The position numbers and the translations under genes were made by a program. The notes beneath the pieces were generated by a model that was not told where the DNA came from, ran no database searches, and worked only from the letters and a program-made list of their open reading frames with translations. A stretch of 64,000 bases of DNA from Bacillus sp. FJAT-49736 (GTDB taxonomy: Bacteria > Bacillota > Bacilli > Bacillales > Bacillaceae_C), in the NCBI RefSeq assembly GCF_018343615.1, contig NZ_JAGYPI010000002.1:329562-393561 (forward strand), in the 5' to 3' direction. Of the stretch, positions 53,485 through 62,056 are shown in pieces. Every line of letters starts with the position of its first letter. The stretch's first letter is position 1.

Positions 53485-54171
53485 ATGCGAAAAATGTGGC
53501 TTGTCCTGTTGTTATTGCTTACATTATCCGGCTGTACAAATACAACAACAACTCATATCGCTATTGATTGGGTAGATTTCATTAAATGGAACGGCAAAAT
53601 CTATAAGGGGATATATACAAAAGTATTATCTGATGAAAAATATCTTGGAAAAAAGATTGGAGAAGTAAAATTTAAAGTAGCGGATAATATAGATGATCCT
53701 AATTATCAAATCAAAGATGGAGATGCAGCTTTTCATAAAAAAGGAACACCGATTTATTCTATAGAAGGCAATCCACAAAGTTTAGCCGTTAAGGATTCAA
53801 ATGTAGTACATGGATATCGAGTGTACTCAGTCCGAACTAGCTTGCATTTTAAGGACTTGCCTTTGAGTAAAGTAAATCGGATTGAAATTTATAAAGGCAT
53901 TGAATCACCGGACGGCCCAAAACGTACTAAAGAAATAAAGGAAAGCGATATAATAAAGCGGTTCCTCCATATCTTAAGTAATGGAAGCGAGCAGCCCAAT
54001 TTTAGCCCCAATACCGATAAGGGAGACCCGATTTCCTATGACATGGTTTTTTACACGGATGAATCAATCGCATATAACTTTTGGTTACAGTATGATGGTG
54101 TTCATTACTTCTGGGCACCGTGGGATACAAATATTCTATCTAATGAAATAGAAGAGTTCATTAATATTTAG
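53485..54171 (+). CDS. Lipoprotein of unknown function
   Basis: The ATG follows AAAAGGGGGAATT. The signal peptide ends in LTLSGC, a clear lipobox. The 228-residue product has IDWVDFIKWNGKIYKG, which recalls Bacillus exported proteins with a repeated W-x-G-x-x-Y pattern, and no enzyme motif. The C-terminal part (SYDMVFYTDESIAYNFWLQYDGVHYFWAPW) is aromatic-rich. It is divergent from the lipoprotein at 52467. I do not recognise the family. Confidence 0.75.
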   Translation: MRKMWLVLLLLLTLSGCTNTTTTHIAIDWVDFIKWNGKIYKGIYTKVLSDEKYLGKKIGEVKFKVADNIDDPNYQIKDGDAAFHKKGTPIYSIEGNPQSLAVKDSNVVHGYRVYSVRTSLHFKDLPLSKVNRIEIYKGIESPDGPKRTKEIKESDIIKRFLHILSNGSEQPNFSPNTDKGDPISYDMVFYTDESIAYNFWLQYDGVHYFWAPWDTNILSNEIEEFINI

Positions 54172-54304
54172 TGATAAATATGGTTTTAATACACCATCAC
54201 TATTAAATACCCCTTTCTCTTATAAAGAGCCCACGTTCCCTATTAGTGTAAAAAAGATAATTTCTTGACTTTTTTCCTTTATCGGTAAAAAAAGATAGGG
54301 GTTT

Positions 54305-54484
54305 ATGCTTAGAAAGAGAAAAAAATCCTATCCTAACTCCCAAATTACTATTCCGAAGAAAAGAAGACACTTTTCGTCGGCAATTACACTACTTGTACAT
54401 CTAACTGTTTTTTGCATACCATTATTCACAATGTGGTTCCAAGCAAATTTATATTTGTACGAAAGCGGTCTAATATTACTTTAG
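54305..54484 (+). CDS. Possible small basic membrane protein (59 aa)
   Basis: The ATG follows GATAGGGGTTT. The product is strongly basic at first (MLRKRKKSYP, PKKRRHF) and then has one hydrophobic helix (SAITLLVHLTVFCIPLFTMWF). Its last codons overlap a hairpin (AAGCGGTCT/AGGCCGTTT) that looks like a terminator. The ribosome binding site is close to the ATG, so this is tentative. It lies alone in a 600-bp gap before a chemoreceptor gene. Confidence 0.4.
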   Translation: MLRKRKKSYPNSQITIPKKRRHFSSAITLLVHLTVFCIPLFTMWFQANLYLYESGLILL

Positions 54485-54683
54485 GCCGTTTCTTCCTGTT
54501 CACCCTTTCCACATTCATTTTTTACCTGCTTTACAATAAACTTACTTTTTTTCATCAAATTTCGTTCTATCTCGACAAAATATGCTAAATTTACTACAAA
54601 TTTCTTGCCAATTCATATAGGCTTATCTATAATGAGGGGGTCTCGAGGCATATTAGTTTTATCCTATTTACAATAAAAGGTTG

Positions 54684-54715
54684 AAGATAGCTTATCTTTA
54701 AATGATAGCTATCTT
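54684..54715 (+). promoter_or_regulatory. Hairpin in the chemoreceptor leader
   Basis: AAGATAGCT (54684-54692) pairs perfectly with AGCTATCTT (54707-54715), about 50 bases before the start codon. No T run follows, so it is not a terminator; it may be an operator or an RNA stabiliser. Confidence 0.4.
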
Positions 54716-54768
54716 AAATCGCATGCACCATTTTTTCAAAAACATATATATTTAATGAGGGGATTAGT

Positions 54769-56460
54769 ATGAAATGGACCATTAATAGAAAGCTCTTAGG
54801 GAGTTTTTTAATAGTCATCGCTATTTTAATTATGACGATTGGAGTAAGTTACTATCAAATAAGCAGGGTTAATGATGACTACACCGTTTTATTACAAGAC
54901 AAAGCCAAAAAAGCGGTCGATATTAAAGACCTGCAAGTAGCTGTAAAGCAAGAAATGATTACTTTGAGGGGATATTTAATTTTAGGGGATGACCAAGCAC
55001 TTCAAGCCTATACAGACTCCAAAAATGCCTATCATAAGAAATATGAAAATTTATTAGGCAGATTTCAAATTCCACAAGCAATCCAAATGCTAAAGGATCT
55101 GGATCAAATTGAAAAAGAATACAACCAATTTGCAGATCAAGTAATTGAGCTCAAAAAACAAAATAAAACGGAAGAATATACTGCGCTATTGACAACACAA
55201 GGGCGCGATATTATAAAAAGGTTTGATGCACAAGCAGAAAAACTATCCGCTTATCAAGGTGGTATTCTAGAAAAAGGAAATAAAGAAACTACCCAAAAAG
55301 CAAAAAATACGATATCACAAATTCTTACTCTAGGAATTATTGCCGTTATCCTCGGAATAGGAACAGCTTTAATCATGGGGCGTCTTATTTCAAAGCCTAT
55401 CGTTACCATCGCACAAACAGCATCGAGAATTTCTGAAGGTGATTTAACGGTAGATGTCATTAAGGTAAAAAATAAGGATGAAGTTGGCGAATTAGCAAAC
55501 TCCTTTAATCAGATGGCGATGAATCTGAAGCAATTAATCGAAAAAGTAGGCTTAAGTTCCGTTCAGGTTGCTTCGTCTTCAGAGGAATTAACAGCTAGTG
55601 CCGAGCAAACTTCTCAAGCAACCAACCAAATCGCTACAGCTATTCAAGAGATTGCGAACGGTGCAGAAATCCAAGGTTCAGGAGCAACAGAAAGCTCACA
55701 AGCAATGAGAGAGATGACGATCGGAATTCAGCAGGTTGCTGAGACCACAACCTCCGTATCAGAGTTAGCGACGGAAACTAACAAAGAAGCAAACGATGGG
55801 AATAATTCCATGCAAAGAGTTAAACATCAAATGAGCACCATTCATGAGGTGGTAGATAATTCTGCTTCCGTTGTGAAAAACCTAGGAGAGCACTCCATCG
55901 AAATTGGGAAAATAATTGAAGTAATAACCTCTATTGCAGAACAAACCAATTTATTGGCACTCAATGCTGCGATTGAATCTGCTCGTGCCGGGGAACACGG
56001 AAAAGGTTTTGCCGTTGTAGCGGATGAAGTGAGAAAACTTGCAGAGCAATCAAAAGACTCCGCAGATCAAATAGCTTCCTTAATCACAAAAATCCAGGGT
56101 GACACTACACATGCTGTTGAGGTAATGGACCAAGGTACTCACGAGGTTGAGGTTGGTATGGAGGTTGTTCAAGAGGCGGAAACGAAGTTCCAAAAAATTC
56201 TAATGCTAATTGAACAAGTCACTGCACAAATCCAAGAAGCTACAGCCGTTTCGGAAGAAATGTCTGCTAGCGCAGAAGAGATTAATGCATCAATGGAAGA
56301 AATCGCAAAAATTGCACAGGAATCAGCCAATAACACACAAAATGTAGCCTCTGCTTCAGAGGAACAGCTAGCCTCTATGGAGGAAATTGCCGCATCCGCA
56401 TCTGCTTTATCAAAAATGGCAGAGGATCTGCAAATGCATGTTAGTAAGTTTAAAATTTAA
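54769..56460 (+). CDS. Methyl-accepting chemotaxis protein
   Basis: The 563-residue receptor starts after GAGGGGATT. Helices at ~9-28 and ~182-204 flank a four-helix-bundle sensor domain with [14 protein letters not shown], a pattern also in the receptor at 38284 (RGYLIKNDM). A HAMP domain follows ([38 protein letters not shown]). The signalling tip has [43 protein letters not shown], the family hallmark. Ligand unknown. It is a single gene with a strong terminator. Confidence 0.93.
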   Translation: MKWTINRKLLGSFLIVIAILIMTIGVSYYQISRVNDDYTVLLQDKAKKAVDIKDLQVAVKQEMITLRGYLILGDDQALQAYTDSKNAYHKKYENLLGRFQIPQAIQMLKDLDQIEKEYNQFADQVIELKKQNKTEEYTALLTTQGRDIIKRFDAQAEKLSAYQGGILEKGNKETTQKAKNTISQILTLGIIAVILGIGTALIMGRLISKPIVTIAQTASRISEGDLTVDVIKVKNKDEVGELANSFNQMAMNLKQLIEKVGLSSVQVASSSEELTASAEQTSQATNQIATAIQEIANGAEIQGSGATESSQAMREMTIGIQQVAETTTSVSELATETNKEANDGNNSMQRVKHQMSTIHEVVDNSASVVKNLGEHSIEIGKIIEVITSIAEQTNLLALNAAIESARAGEHGKGFAVVADEVRKLAEQSKDSADQIASLITKIQGDTTHAVEVMDQGTHEVEVGMEVVQEAETKFQKILMLIEQVTAQIQEATAVSEEMSASAEEINASMEEIAKIAQESANNTQNVASASEEQLASMEEIAASASALSKMAEDLQMHVSKFKI

Positions 56461-56483
56461 AATCTATCGTGTTATTAATACCA

Positions 56484-56513
56484 GGAGGGTTTTCACATTT
56501 GTGAAAACCCTCC
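56484..56513 (+). terminator. Terminator of the chemoreceptor gene
   Basis: GGAGGGTTTTCAC (56484-56496) pairs perfectly with GTGAAAACCCTCC (56501-56513) around a 4-base loop, then CTTCGTTTT. Confidence 0.88.
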
Positions 56514-56657
56514 CTTCGTTTTAAATAAAGTGAAATTGTATAATTTTGAGGTGATAACTCCTGAGGTTCTTGTCTTGAGGTTAGTTCATTCCCATTGTAT
56601 TTTGAATTCTGCGGATATCTTCTTTATTCTTCCAGACTTCTTCTTTAAAATACGATA

Positions 56658-56692
56658 GCCGGTGCCCTTATAAGAAACAAGAGCACACCGGC
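56658..56692 (-). terminator. Terminator of the DMT exporter gene
   Basis: GCCGGTG (56658-56664) pairs with CACCGGC (56686-56692), 12 bases past the stop at 56704. The minus-strand T run is weak. Confidence 0.6.
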
Positions 56693-56703
56693 CCATATTT
56701 TAT

Positions 56704-57600
56704 TTACGCTGCTTTTTTGTGGATAACAGGTTGCTTATTACCTAACATATTCACGACTATAACTCCTGCTATAGCAACAATTCGTCCGATGATGGAAAGC
56801 ATGCCCGGCCATTCATGAAGCCAAAATCCTGCAATTAAAATCACAAATATTGGTTCAATATATAACAAGCTTGTGACCGCACTAGCTTTACCTGAGGATA
56901 AAGCCAATGCCCACGTCACATAGCCAATCGCAGTCGGAAAAATCCCAATATAAATGGCAGACAAATGGGCCTCCATCGTCGCGTGCTGGATATCATGGAG
57001 AATACCCGGAAAAAACACAAGGAATGGAATGGTTCCAATCCAGGAAAAAAATGCTGTTAGTTCAATGGATGTATAGCGATTCAAAAGTGATTTTTGAAAA
57101 GCAAATAGTATAGAAGTTGCAACGGCAGACATTATGATTAATAGAGCTCCCTTCGAAATCTCAAAAGAGGAAGCGGAAGTTCCTGCAGTAATGAGGATAA
57201 TTCCAAGGAAACCAATGCCTAATCCGATCCAGCCAATCTTGCCCACCCTTTCCTTTAAAACAAAAATGGCTATAAGTGCAGTAAATAATGGGGCAGACCC
57301 TACCAGCATACCAGCTGTCCCAGCTGAAACAGATAATTCACCGAATGTAATTCCAATATGATAAATACTAATCCCAGTTAGACCAAGTAACGTAATTTGT
57401 AGGATATCCTTTTTTCTTGGCAACCGAAATTTTGTTTTTGGCCATAGTGCGTAAATTGCAAATATAGTGGATGCAATTAGATAACGGCTAAGAACTAAAT
57501 GTCCAGCTGAAAATCCTCCTGCCAATCCGGCACGAATTGCAGCAAAGGAAGAAGCCCAAATGACTATGGTTATAAATCCAAAAATAAATGCTTTATTCAA
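56704..57600 (-). CDS. EamA-family (DMT superfamily) exporter
   Basis: The 298-residue protein has ten membrane helices in two EamA repeats. Typical blocks are ITIVIWASSFAAIRAGL at the start, SAGTAGMLVGSAPLFTALIAIFVLKERVGKIGWIGLGIGFLGIILI at the end of repeat one, and SAVTSLLYIEPIFVILIAGFWLHEWP in repeat two. Such proteins export amino acids or other metabolites; the substrate is not visible. The gene is single. Confidence 0.9.
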   Translation of the reverse strand: MNKAFIFGFITIVIWASSFAAIRAGLAGGFSAGHLVLSRYLIASTIFAIYALWPKTKFRLPRKKDILQITLLGLTGISIYHIGITFGELSVSAGTAGMLVGSAPLFTALIAIFVLKERVGKIGWIGLGIGFLGIILITAGTSASSFEISKGALLIIMSAVATSILFAFQKSLLNRYTSIELTAFFSWIGTIPFLVFFPGILHDIQHATMEAHLSAIYIGIFPTAIGYVTWALALSSGKASAVTSLLYIEPIFVILIAGFWLHEWPGMLSIIGRIVAIAGVIVVNMLGNKQPVIHKKAA

Positions 57601-57946
57601 CTCTTAACCTCCCATCTAATTTTTCATAATCCCAAGCGTATCACTGAAATAGAGAGGATTCAAGAGGAAACAAATCCTAGGACCTGAATGTAAACAAAGC
57701 AGCCATCTCCTTGTTTAAGCCTCTTTTTTTAAACTTTGTTGCTTTCTCACTCGTAAATCATAATAACGCCAAGAACTTTAGTTATGAATGAATAACTTAA
57801 GAAAAGAAGCCCCGAGCTAAGACTCTATTAGAATTAATAACAATAAATAAAAACAACAATCTTAACGCAAAAGCCATGTTTTTAAGTATGATTCATCCTA
57901 TATTTGAAACAATAACCTTGAATAAAAAAAAAGAGAGGAATTCAAG
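57601..57946. other. Divergent promoter region before the spore coat cluster
   Basis: This AT-rich gap of about 350 bases carries the promoters for the DMT exporter and the coat cluster. CATCCTATA at 57894 is a loose match to a sigma-K type -10 box, but no good -35 match was found. No gene was seen. Confidence 0.35.
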
Positions 57947-58213
57947 ATGGATATTCAAAAATTAGCTCCCCATGAATCATTGGATTTACACGAAGTGATT
58001 AATTTTAAAACTTTATGTTTAGCGAAATCAAAATTAATGCAAGGACTTGTATTTGATCAAGATCTAAGAGCATTAATGCAAAAAGATGTAGAACAATCCA
58101 TTCAAGCCCTGACAGAATTGCAATCTATTTATGAACGAGCACCTTTTCAAGCTCCTGTCCCTCAAAATCGCCCTACACCAATAATGGATGGAAAGGAAGG
58201 AACAGTCCATTGA
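57947..58213 (+). CDS. yraG: Spore coat-associated protein YraG-like
   Basis: The 88-residue protein ([24 protein letters not shown]) is a paralogue of the product at 59747 (YALHEILEVQEMAAFKTLCLTKSK); both match the short YraG/YraE coat-type proteins of Bacillus. It starts after AAAGAGAGG. It is the first gene of the cluster yraG-yraF-adhB-yraE-yraD, the same order as in B. subtilis, where the genes are expressed in the sporulating mother cell. Likely a spore surface component. Confidence 0.85.
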   Translation: MDIQKLAPHESLDLHEVINFKTLCLAKSKLMQGLVFDQDLRALMQKDVEQSIQALTELQSIYERAPFQAPVPQNRPTPIMDGKEGTVH

Positions 58214-58578
58214 ATAATGACTACTTAGATCCTATAAACTCATTACACATGCCTGAGCTGGCAGATACCACCCTTGCGATGGATTTACTCCTTCGTGCCA
58301 AAGAGGGTGTTCGAAATATTGCTGTGGCATTTACCGAATCTGCATCACCTGACGTTAGAGCTGCTCTCCGCAAACAATTAATGCAAGGGATTGCCATGCA
58401 CCAAGAAATTTCCGAACTGATGATTCGTAAAAAATGGTTCCATCCATACGAATTAAGTGAACAGTATAAATTGGATCAACTCTCTGCCAACAATACAATG
58501 ATGATTAGCAAAATGAATCTTTATCCTGTGGAGACAAATAGAAAAGGGATGTTTGATCGGGTACCTGATGAACATTAA
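58210..58578 (+). CDS. yraF: Coat F-domain spore protein YraF-like
   Basis: The TTG start overlaps the previous stop codon and follows AAGGAAGGAA. The 122-residue product has the coat F helix pair: [38 protein letters not shown] and [21 protein letters not shown]. It is a paralogue of the product at 59956. The coat F fold resembles ferritin-like bundles. It probably sits in the spore coat with its partners. Confidence 0.88.
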   Translation: MNNDYLDPINSLHMPELADTTLAMDLLLRAKEGVRNIAVAFTESASPDVRAALRKQLMQGIAMHQEISELMIRKKWFHPYELSEQYKLDQLSANNTMMISKMNLYPVETNRKGMFDRVPDEH

Positions 58579-58595
58579 AGACGGAGGTGTGTAGA

Positions 58596-59732
58596 ATGAA
58601 GGCGGTAACTTATCAAGGGATTAAAAATGTGGTGGTAAAAGATGTTCCGGATCCAAAGATTGAAAAACCCGATGATATGATCATTAAGGTAACCAGCACA
58701 GCTATATGTGGTTCTGATTTACATTTAATTCACGGTATGATACCGAACATGCAAGAGAATTATGTTATTGGTCATGAACCAATGGGAATAGTCGAAGAGG
58801 TTGGTTCAGGAGTGACAAATCTGAAAAAAGGAGATCGTGTCATCATTCCTTTTAATATAGCATGTGGTGAATGTTTCTATTGCAAAAACCATTTGGAAAG
58901 TCAATGTGACAATTCAAATGACAATGGAGACATGGGGGCCTATTTCGGATATTCCGGTACAACCGGTGGTTATCCAGGAGGTCAAGCGGAATATTTGCGA
59001 GTTCCCTTTGCTAACTTTACTCATTTCAAAATCCCAGAGACTTGTGAAGAACCGGATGAAAAGTTAACAGTCATTGCGGATGCGATGACCACTGGATTTT
59101 GGAGCGTTGATAACGCAGGTGTAAAGGACGGAGATACGGTAATTGTTTTAGGCTGCGGTCCAGTCGGACTTTTTGCTCAGAAGTTTTGTTGGCTAAAAGG
59201 GGCAAAACGCGTCATTGCTGTGGATTATGTTGATTACCGTTTGCAGCATGCTAAACGAACAAATAAAGTAGAAATTGTTAACTTTGAGGACCATGAGAAT
59301 GTAGGAAGTTATTTGAAGGAAATTACGAAAGGTGGTGCGGATGTTGTCATTGATGCTGTTGGGATGGATGGAAAAATGACCGACATGGAGTTTATTGCAA
59401 GTGGGATGAAACTTCAAAGTGGAGCATTTAGTGCGTTTATAATAGCATCACAAGCGGTTCGAAAAGGCGGAACCATTCAAGTAACAGGCATTTACGGAGG
59501 AAGATATAATGCATTCCCGATGGGGGATATTATGAATCGCAATGTGAACATCCGAACGGGACAAGCACCGGTGATTCACTATATGCCTTATATGTTTGAA
59601 TTGGTTTCGACTGGAAAAATCGATCCTGGCGATGTCGTGAGCCATGTCCTTCCACTTAGTGAAGCAAGGCATGGATATGAGATCTTTGACGCAAAAACAG
59701 ATAATTGTATAAAAGTCGTGCTGAAACCATAA
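58596..59732 (+). CDS. adhB: Zinc-dependent alcohol dehydrogenase AdhB (spore cluster)
   Basis: The ATG at 58596 follows GGAGGTG by 7 bases, giving 378 residues, the exact length of B. subtilis AdhB, which it matches almost throughout. Catalytic zinc ligands are in STAICGSDLHLIHG and YVIGHEPMGIVEEVG; the structural zinc Cys are in CGECFYCKNHLESQC. The NAD fold has VLGCGPVGLFAQKFCWLKGAKRVIAVD. It lies inside the coat cluster, so an enzyme is packed in or made with the spore surface. Its substrate is unknown. Confidence 0.95.
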   Translation: MKAVTYQGIKNVVVKDVPDPKIEKPDDMIIKVTSTAICGSDLHLIHGMIPNMQENYVIGHEPMGIVEEVGSGVTNLKKGDRVIIPFNIACGECFYCKNHLESQCDNSNDNGDMGAYFGYSGTTGGYPGGQAEYLRVPFANFTHFKIPETCEEPDEKLTVIADAMTTGFWSVDNAGVKDGDTVIVLGCGPVGLFAQKFCWLKGAKRVIAVDYVDYRLQHAKRTNKVEIVNFEDHENVGSYLKEITKGGADVVIDAVGMDGKMTDMEFIASGMKLQSGAFSAFIIASQAVRKGGTIQVTGIYGGRYNAFPMGDIMNRNVNIRTGQAPVIHYMPYMFELVSTGKIDPGDVVSHVLPLSEARHGYEIFDAKTDNCIKVVLKP

Positions 59733-59746
59733 AAAGGGAGGTTTTC

Positions 59747-59944
59747 ATGATGGATTATGCATTACATGAAATTCTGGAAGTCCAAGAAATGGCTGCCTTT
59801 AAAACGCTTTGTTTAACAAAATCCAAAACAATGAAGGCTTTAGTAACAGACCCTAGATTGAAAGAAATCATGCAGCAGGACGTTGATATAACTACTAAGC
59901 AGTTAGAGGAATATGCCTCCATCTTATCCAATACACTGCATTAA
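59747..59944 (+). CDS. yraE: Spore coat-associated protein YraE-like
   Basis: The ATG at 59747 follows AAAGGGAGG by 6 bases; an upstream ATG at 59705 lies inside adhB and has no site. The 65-residue product matches YraE in length and sequence (EVQEMAAFKTLCLTKSKTMKAL, IMQQDVDITTKQLEEYASIL). It is the short partner of the following coat F protein, mirroring the yraG-yraF pair on the other side of adhB. Confidence 0.85.
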   Translation: MMDYALHEILEVQEMAAFKTLCLTKSKTMKALVTDPRLKEIMQQDVDITTKQLEEYASILSNTLH

Positions 59945-59955
59945 TTAGGAGTGGA

Positions 59956-60261
59956 ATGAACTTGAATCCAATCATTGAATATTTAACTGGCATGGATGCA
60001 TTAACGGACCAGGTAGTGGCAATGGATTTATTAATTGCAGCTAAAAGCGGGGTTAGAAATTATGCAATGGCCGTAACAGAAGCGGGGACACCTGAAATCA
60101 AAGAAATCCTTACGCGCCATTTAGTCGAAGCTCTTGATATGCATGAACAGATTTCCACTTATATGGCCGAAAAAGGCTGGTATCATGCTTGGGACACCAC
60201 CGAACAAATCAATCTCAATTTAAATAATATCGACACTGCTTTAAACTTGCCAACTTTATAG
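59956..60261 (+). CDS. yraD: Coat F-domain spore protein YraD-like
   Basis: The 101-residue protein has the coat F domain (VVAMDLLIAAKSGVRNYAMAVTEAGTPEIKEILTRHL; EALDMHEQISTYMAEKGWYHAWD). It starts after AGGAGTGG; a TTG two codons later is possible. It is the last gene of the cluster and is followed by a terminator. It is a paralogue of the protein at 58210, so the cluster seems to have arisen by duplication of a gene pair around adhB. Confidence 0.9.
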   Translation: MNLNPIIEYLTGMDALTDQVVAMDLLIAAKSGVRNYAMAVTEAGTPEIKEILTRHLVEALDMHEQISTYMAEKGWYHAWDTTEQINLNLNNIDTALNLPTL

Positions 60262-60268
60262 AAAAAAA

Positions 60269-60300
60269 CAGGGACGGTTTATGTTTCATGAACCGTCCTG
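60269..60300 (+). terminator. Terminator of the coat cluster, AACCGTC-type stem
   Basis: GGACGGTT (60272-60279) pairs with AACCGTCC (60291-60298), with outer CAG/CTG. It follows the last stop by 8 bases. Confidence 0.75.
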
Positions 60301-60326
60301 ATGTTTTGGGTTTCTCCTCCGTGAGA

Positions 60327-60403
60327 GGACAGACGTTCCGCTATTTGCCTAAATGGATGACATTTTGACCAAATTTTAACCAAAAGCGGAACTTAGAAGA
60401 AGG
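60327..60403. repeat. GGAC/GTTCCG dispersed element (copy D)
   Basis: GGACAGACGTTCCGCTATTTG begins the element (60327); GTTCCGCT (60335-60342) is inverted as AGCGGAAC (60385-60392). The right end lacks the GTCC terminus, so this copy is decayed or truncated. Confidence 0.6.
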
Positions 60404-60459
60404 AAAAAAATTATCCATTTATATTCCCGCTTACATAATTAATTCCGGACAAAATATTA

Positions 60460-60493
60460 AAACACTGAAAACATAAGATTTTTCAGTGTTTTC
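60460..60493. terminator. Bidirectional terminator
   Basis: AAAACACTGAAAA (60460-60472) pairs perfectly with TTTTCAGTGTTTT (60481-60493), with T runs on both sides. It lies past the stop of the zinc-ribbon gene on the minus strand. Confidence 0.85.
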
Positions 60494-60511
60494 CTTTTTT
60501 AGTTTAACTAC

Positions 60512-60769
60512 CTAATTCCACCTTTTTAAATATGGTACGGAGTTCTTTAATACTTTTTCCGCTTCCTCTTTGCTCATGCCATCCTCTACTAAAAATGGGA
60601 TACAAAAGTCTATCATTTCTTCCAATGTCATATTTGGTTGTGTGAATTCTCCATTCTCATAGCAATAATAGCAATACTCCTTGCTTCGTCCCCCCTCTTT
60701 TTCCGTTCCGAATAGCTTCTCCTCGTTCAGTGGCATTCCACAGCTTTGACAAAAAATTGGTTGTTCCAT
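60512..60769 (-). CDS. Small zinc-ribbon protein (PF12674-like)
   Basis: The ATG at 60769, 7 bases after GGGAGG, gives 85 residues. FCQSCGMPL at the start and YCYYCYENGEF form a four-cysteine ribbon with the GMPL wording of the putative zinc ribbon family PF12674. The C-terminal half (LEEMIDFCIPFLVEDGMSKEEAEKVLKNSVPYLKRW) is helical. Relatives are small cytosolic proteins of unknown role. A strong inverted repeat lies 38 bases upstream and is probably its operator. Confidence 0.85.
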   Translation of the reverse strand: MEQPIFCQSCGMPLNEEKLFGTEKEGGRSKEYCYYCYENGEFTQPNMTLEEMIDFCIPFLVEDGMSKEEAEKVLKNSVPYLKRWN

Positions 60770-60806
60770 TTTCATTCCTCCCTTTTGCCCTTATTATAGA
60801 AGCCTT

Positions 60807-60830
60807 AATATGACATCATTATGTCATATT
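60807..60830. promoter_or_regulatory. 10-bp inverted repeat, likely operator of the zinc-ribbon gene
   Basis: AATATGACAT (60807-60816) and ATGTCATATT (60821-60830) are perfect inverted arms with a 4-base spacer. The site lies just upstream of the zinc-ribbon gene and downstream of a WYL-type regulator gene on the same strand, which is the first candidate to bind it. Confidence 0.6.
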
Positions 60831-60970
60831 TCTCAAAAAAGTTTTTCTTATAGATTGTTATTTTTCTTATATTGTTATAATTCTTTAGCTCGGGGCATCC
60901 TTTCTTAATAGAGAGGTCGTATTAAAGATTTTGCATTGAAATGCAACTACGCTAAAGAAAAGTGCCTTCC

Positions 60971-61891
60971 TTAATAATTTTTATATAAATTTTCCATTTT
61001 GGAAGTAATCTGAAGTAGTTTTTCTCGAACATGTGGTGGGTCAAGCACCTCGAGCTTGTCTAAGAAGCTTAATAGAAATCCGTACAACCAATCATCCTCG
61101 GGCATTTCTGTTACAACTAGATACCTCCCATCCTCCCCTTTTATCACATTTTCCGCATCAAACATGTCCTCAACGGAAGCCAAAAGGCTTTCATCAAAGG
61201 ATAAGGTTAGCTTGATGGCACTGCTTGATTGGAACCACTCCTTTTCCCATGGGATTTCTTCAATTGTAAATTCCTTTCTTGAAAATACTACCTTTGTTAG
61301 CTGAAGATTGCGGATCCTTGATATTTTGAACAATCGAAAGCTGCCTCTTAGCTGGCAATGAGCATACAGATACCATGCCTTCCCTTTTAAAATTATCATA
61401 TGAGGCTCGACAGTTCTTTCGGTTCCTTGCCCGGCACTGCTAGAATAGTTGAATTTCACACATATAGACGCTTCAATCGCCTCTTTTAATTGATCAACTT
61501 TTATCCTTAATGCTTCATTTTGCCCCCACGGACTAAAGTCAACGACTATGGATTCCTTTTTCACCTCTCCGGTTATACCTTTTATTTTCTCTAATACGGA
61601 AGAACCATGCTCATCATGAAAGGAAGTAGAAACACTTTTTAATGCAGTAGAGATGGCGTTCAACTCTTCCTCGGTAAGGACGTTTTTATCTAATCGATAC
61701 CCATCCATTAGCCCAATCCCACCATTTGAGCCTTTAAAGGTAACGACTGGAATTCCGGCCTGGCCAAGTGTCTCGATATCTCTATAGATTGTCCGGATAG
61801 ACACCTCAAACATTTCAGCCAATTCTTGTGCCCTTACCCTTCGACGATTGATAAGAATCATGGTCATCGCCAATAATCGGTCTAATTTCAA
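60971..61891 (-). CDS. YafY-type HTH/WYL transcriptional regulator
   Basis: The TTG at 61891, 7 bases after GGAGGG, gives MKLDRLLAMTMILINRRR, the standard beginning of this family (306 residues); an ATG at 61906 contains the site itself. The winged helix spans ~1-60 (VRAQELAEMFEVSIRTIYRDIETLGQAGIPVV). The WYL domain at ~135-205 has VKFNYSS and KGKAWYLYAHCQLRGSFRLFKISRI. A WCX-like C-domain follows. The ligand of WYL domains is often unknown. It may control the zinc-ribbon gene downstream. Confidence 0.88.
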   Translation of the reverse strand: MKLDRLLAMTMILINRRRVRAQELAEMFEVSIRTIYRDIETLGQAGIPVVTFKGSNGGIGLMDGYRLDKNVLTEEELNAISTALKSVSTSFHDEHGSSVLEKIKGITGEVKKESIVVDFSPWGQNEALRIKVDQLKEAIEASICVKFNYSSSAGQGTERTVEPHMIILKGKAWYLYAHCQLRGSFRLFKISRIRNLQLTKVVFSRKEFTIEEIPWEKEWFQSSSAIKLTLSFDESLLASVEDMFDAENVIKGEDGRYLVVTEMPEDDWLYGFLLSFLDKLEVLDPPHVREKLLQITSKMENLYKNY

Positions 61892-61973
61892 TTTGGAACC
61901 CTCCATTTTAAAACTGCTTTCTTGAAGTATTTTCTATGTAATAAGAAAAATCCTTTATTTTATGCATGTAAAA

Positions 61974-62011
61974 ACGGTCTACTTATTTTCCTAAGAAAAC
62001 AAGTAAACCGT
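61974..62011 (-). terminator. Terminator of the transaldolase-like gene, AACCGT-type stem
   Basis: ACGGT...ACTT (61974-61984) pairs with AAGT...ACCGT (62001-62011) with a small internal loop, and TTTTTAC follows on the minus strand. Confidence 0.7.
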
Positions 62012-62056
62012 CCCTTCGTGAATTCTCACTTTCAGCAATACTTAGACGTTCTCCGT

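Noticed and set aside
54600..54768. c-di-GMP riboswitch before the second chemoreceptor
   Set aside because: The leader has a simple hairpin but none of the GCAAAGC, CCTAA or GTTACCGA blocks.
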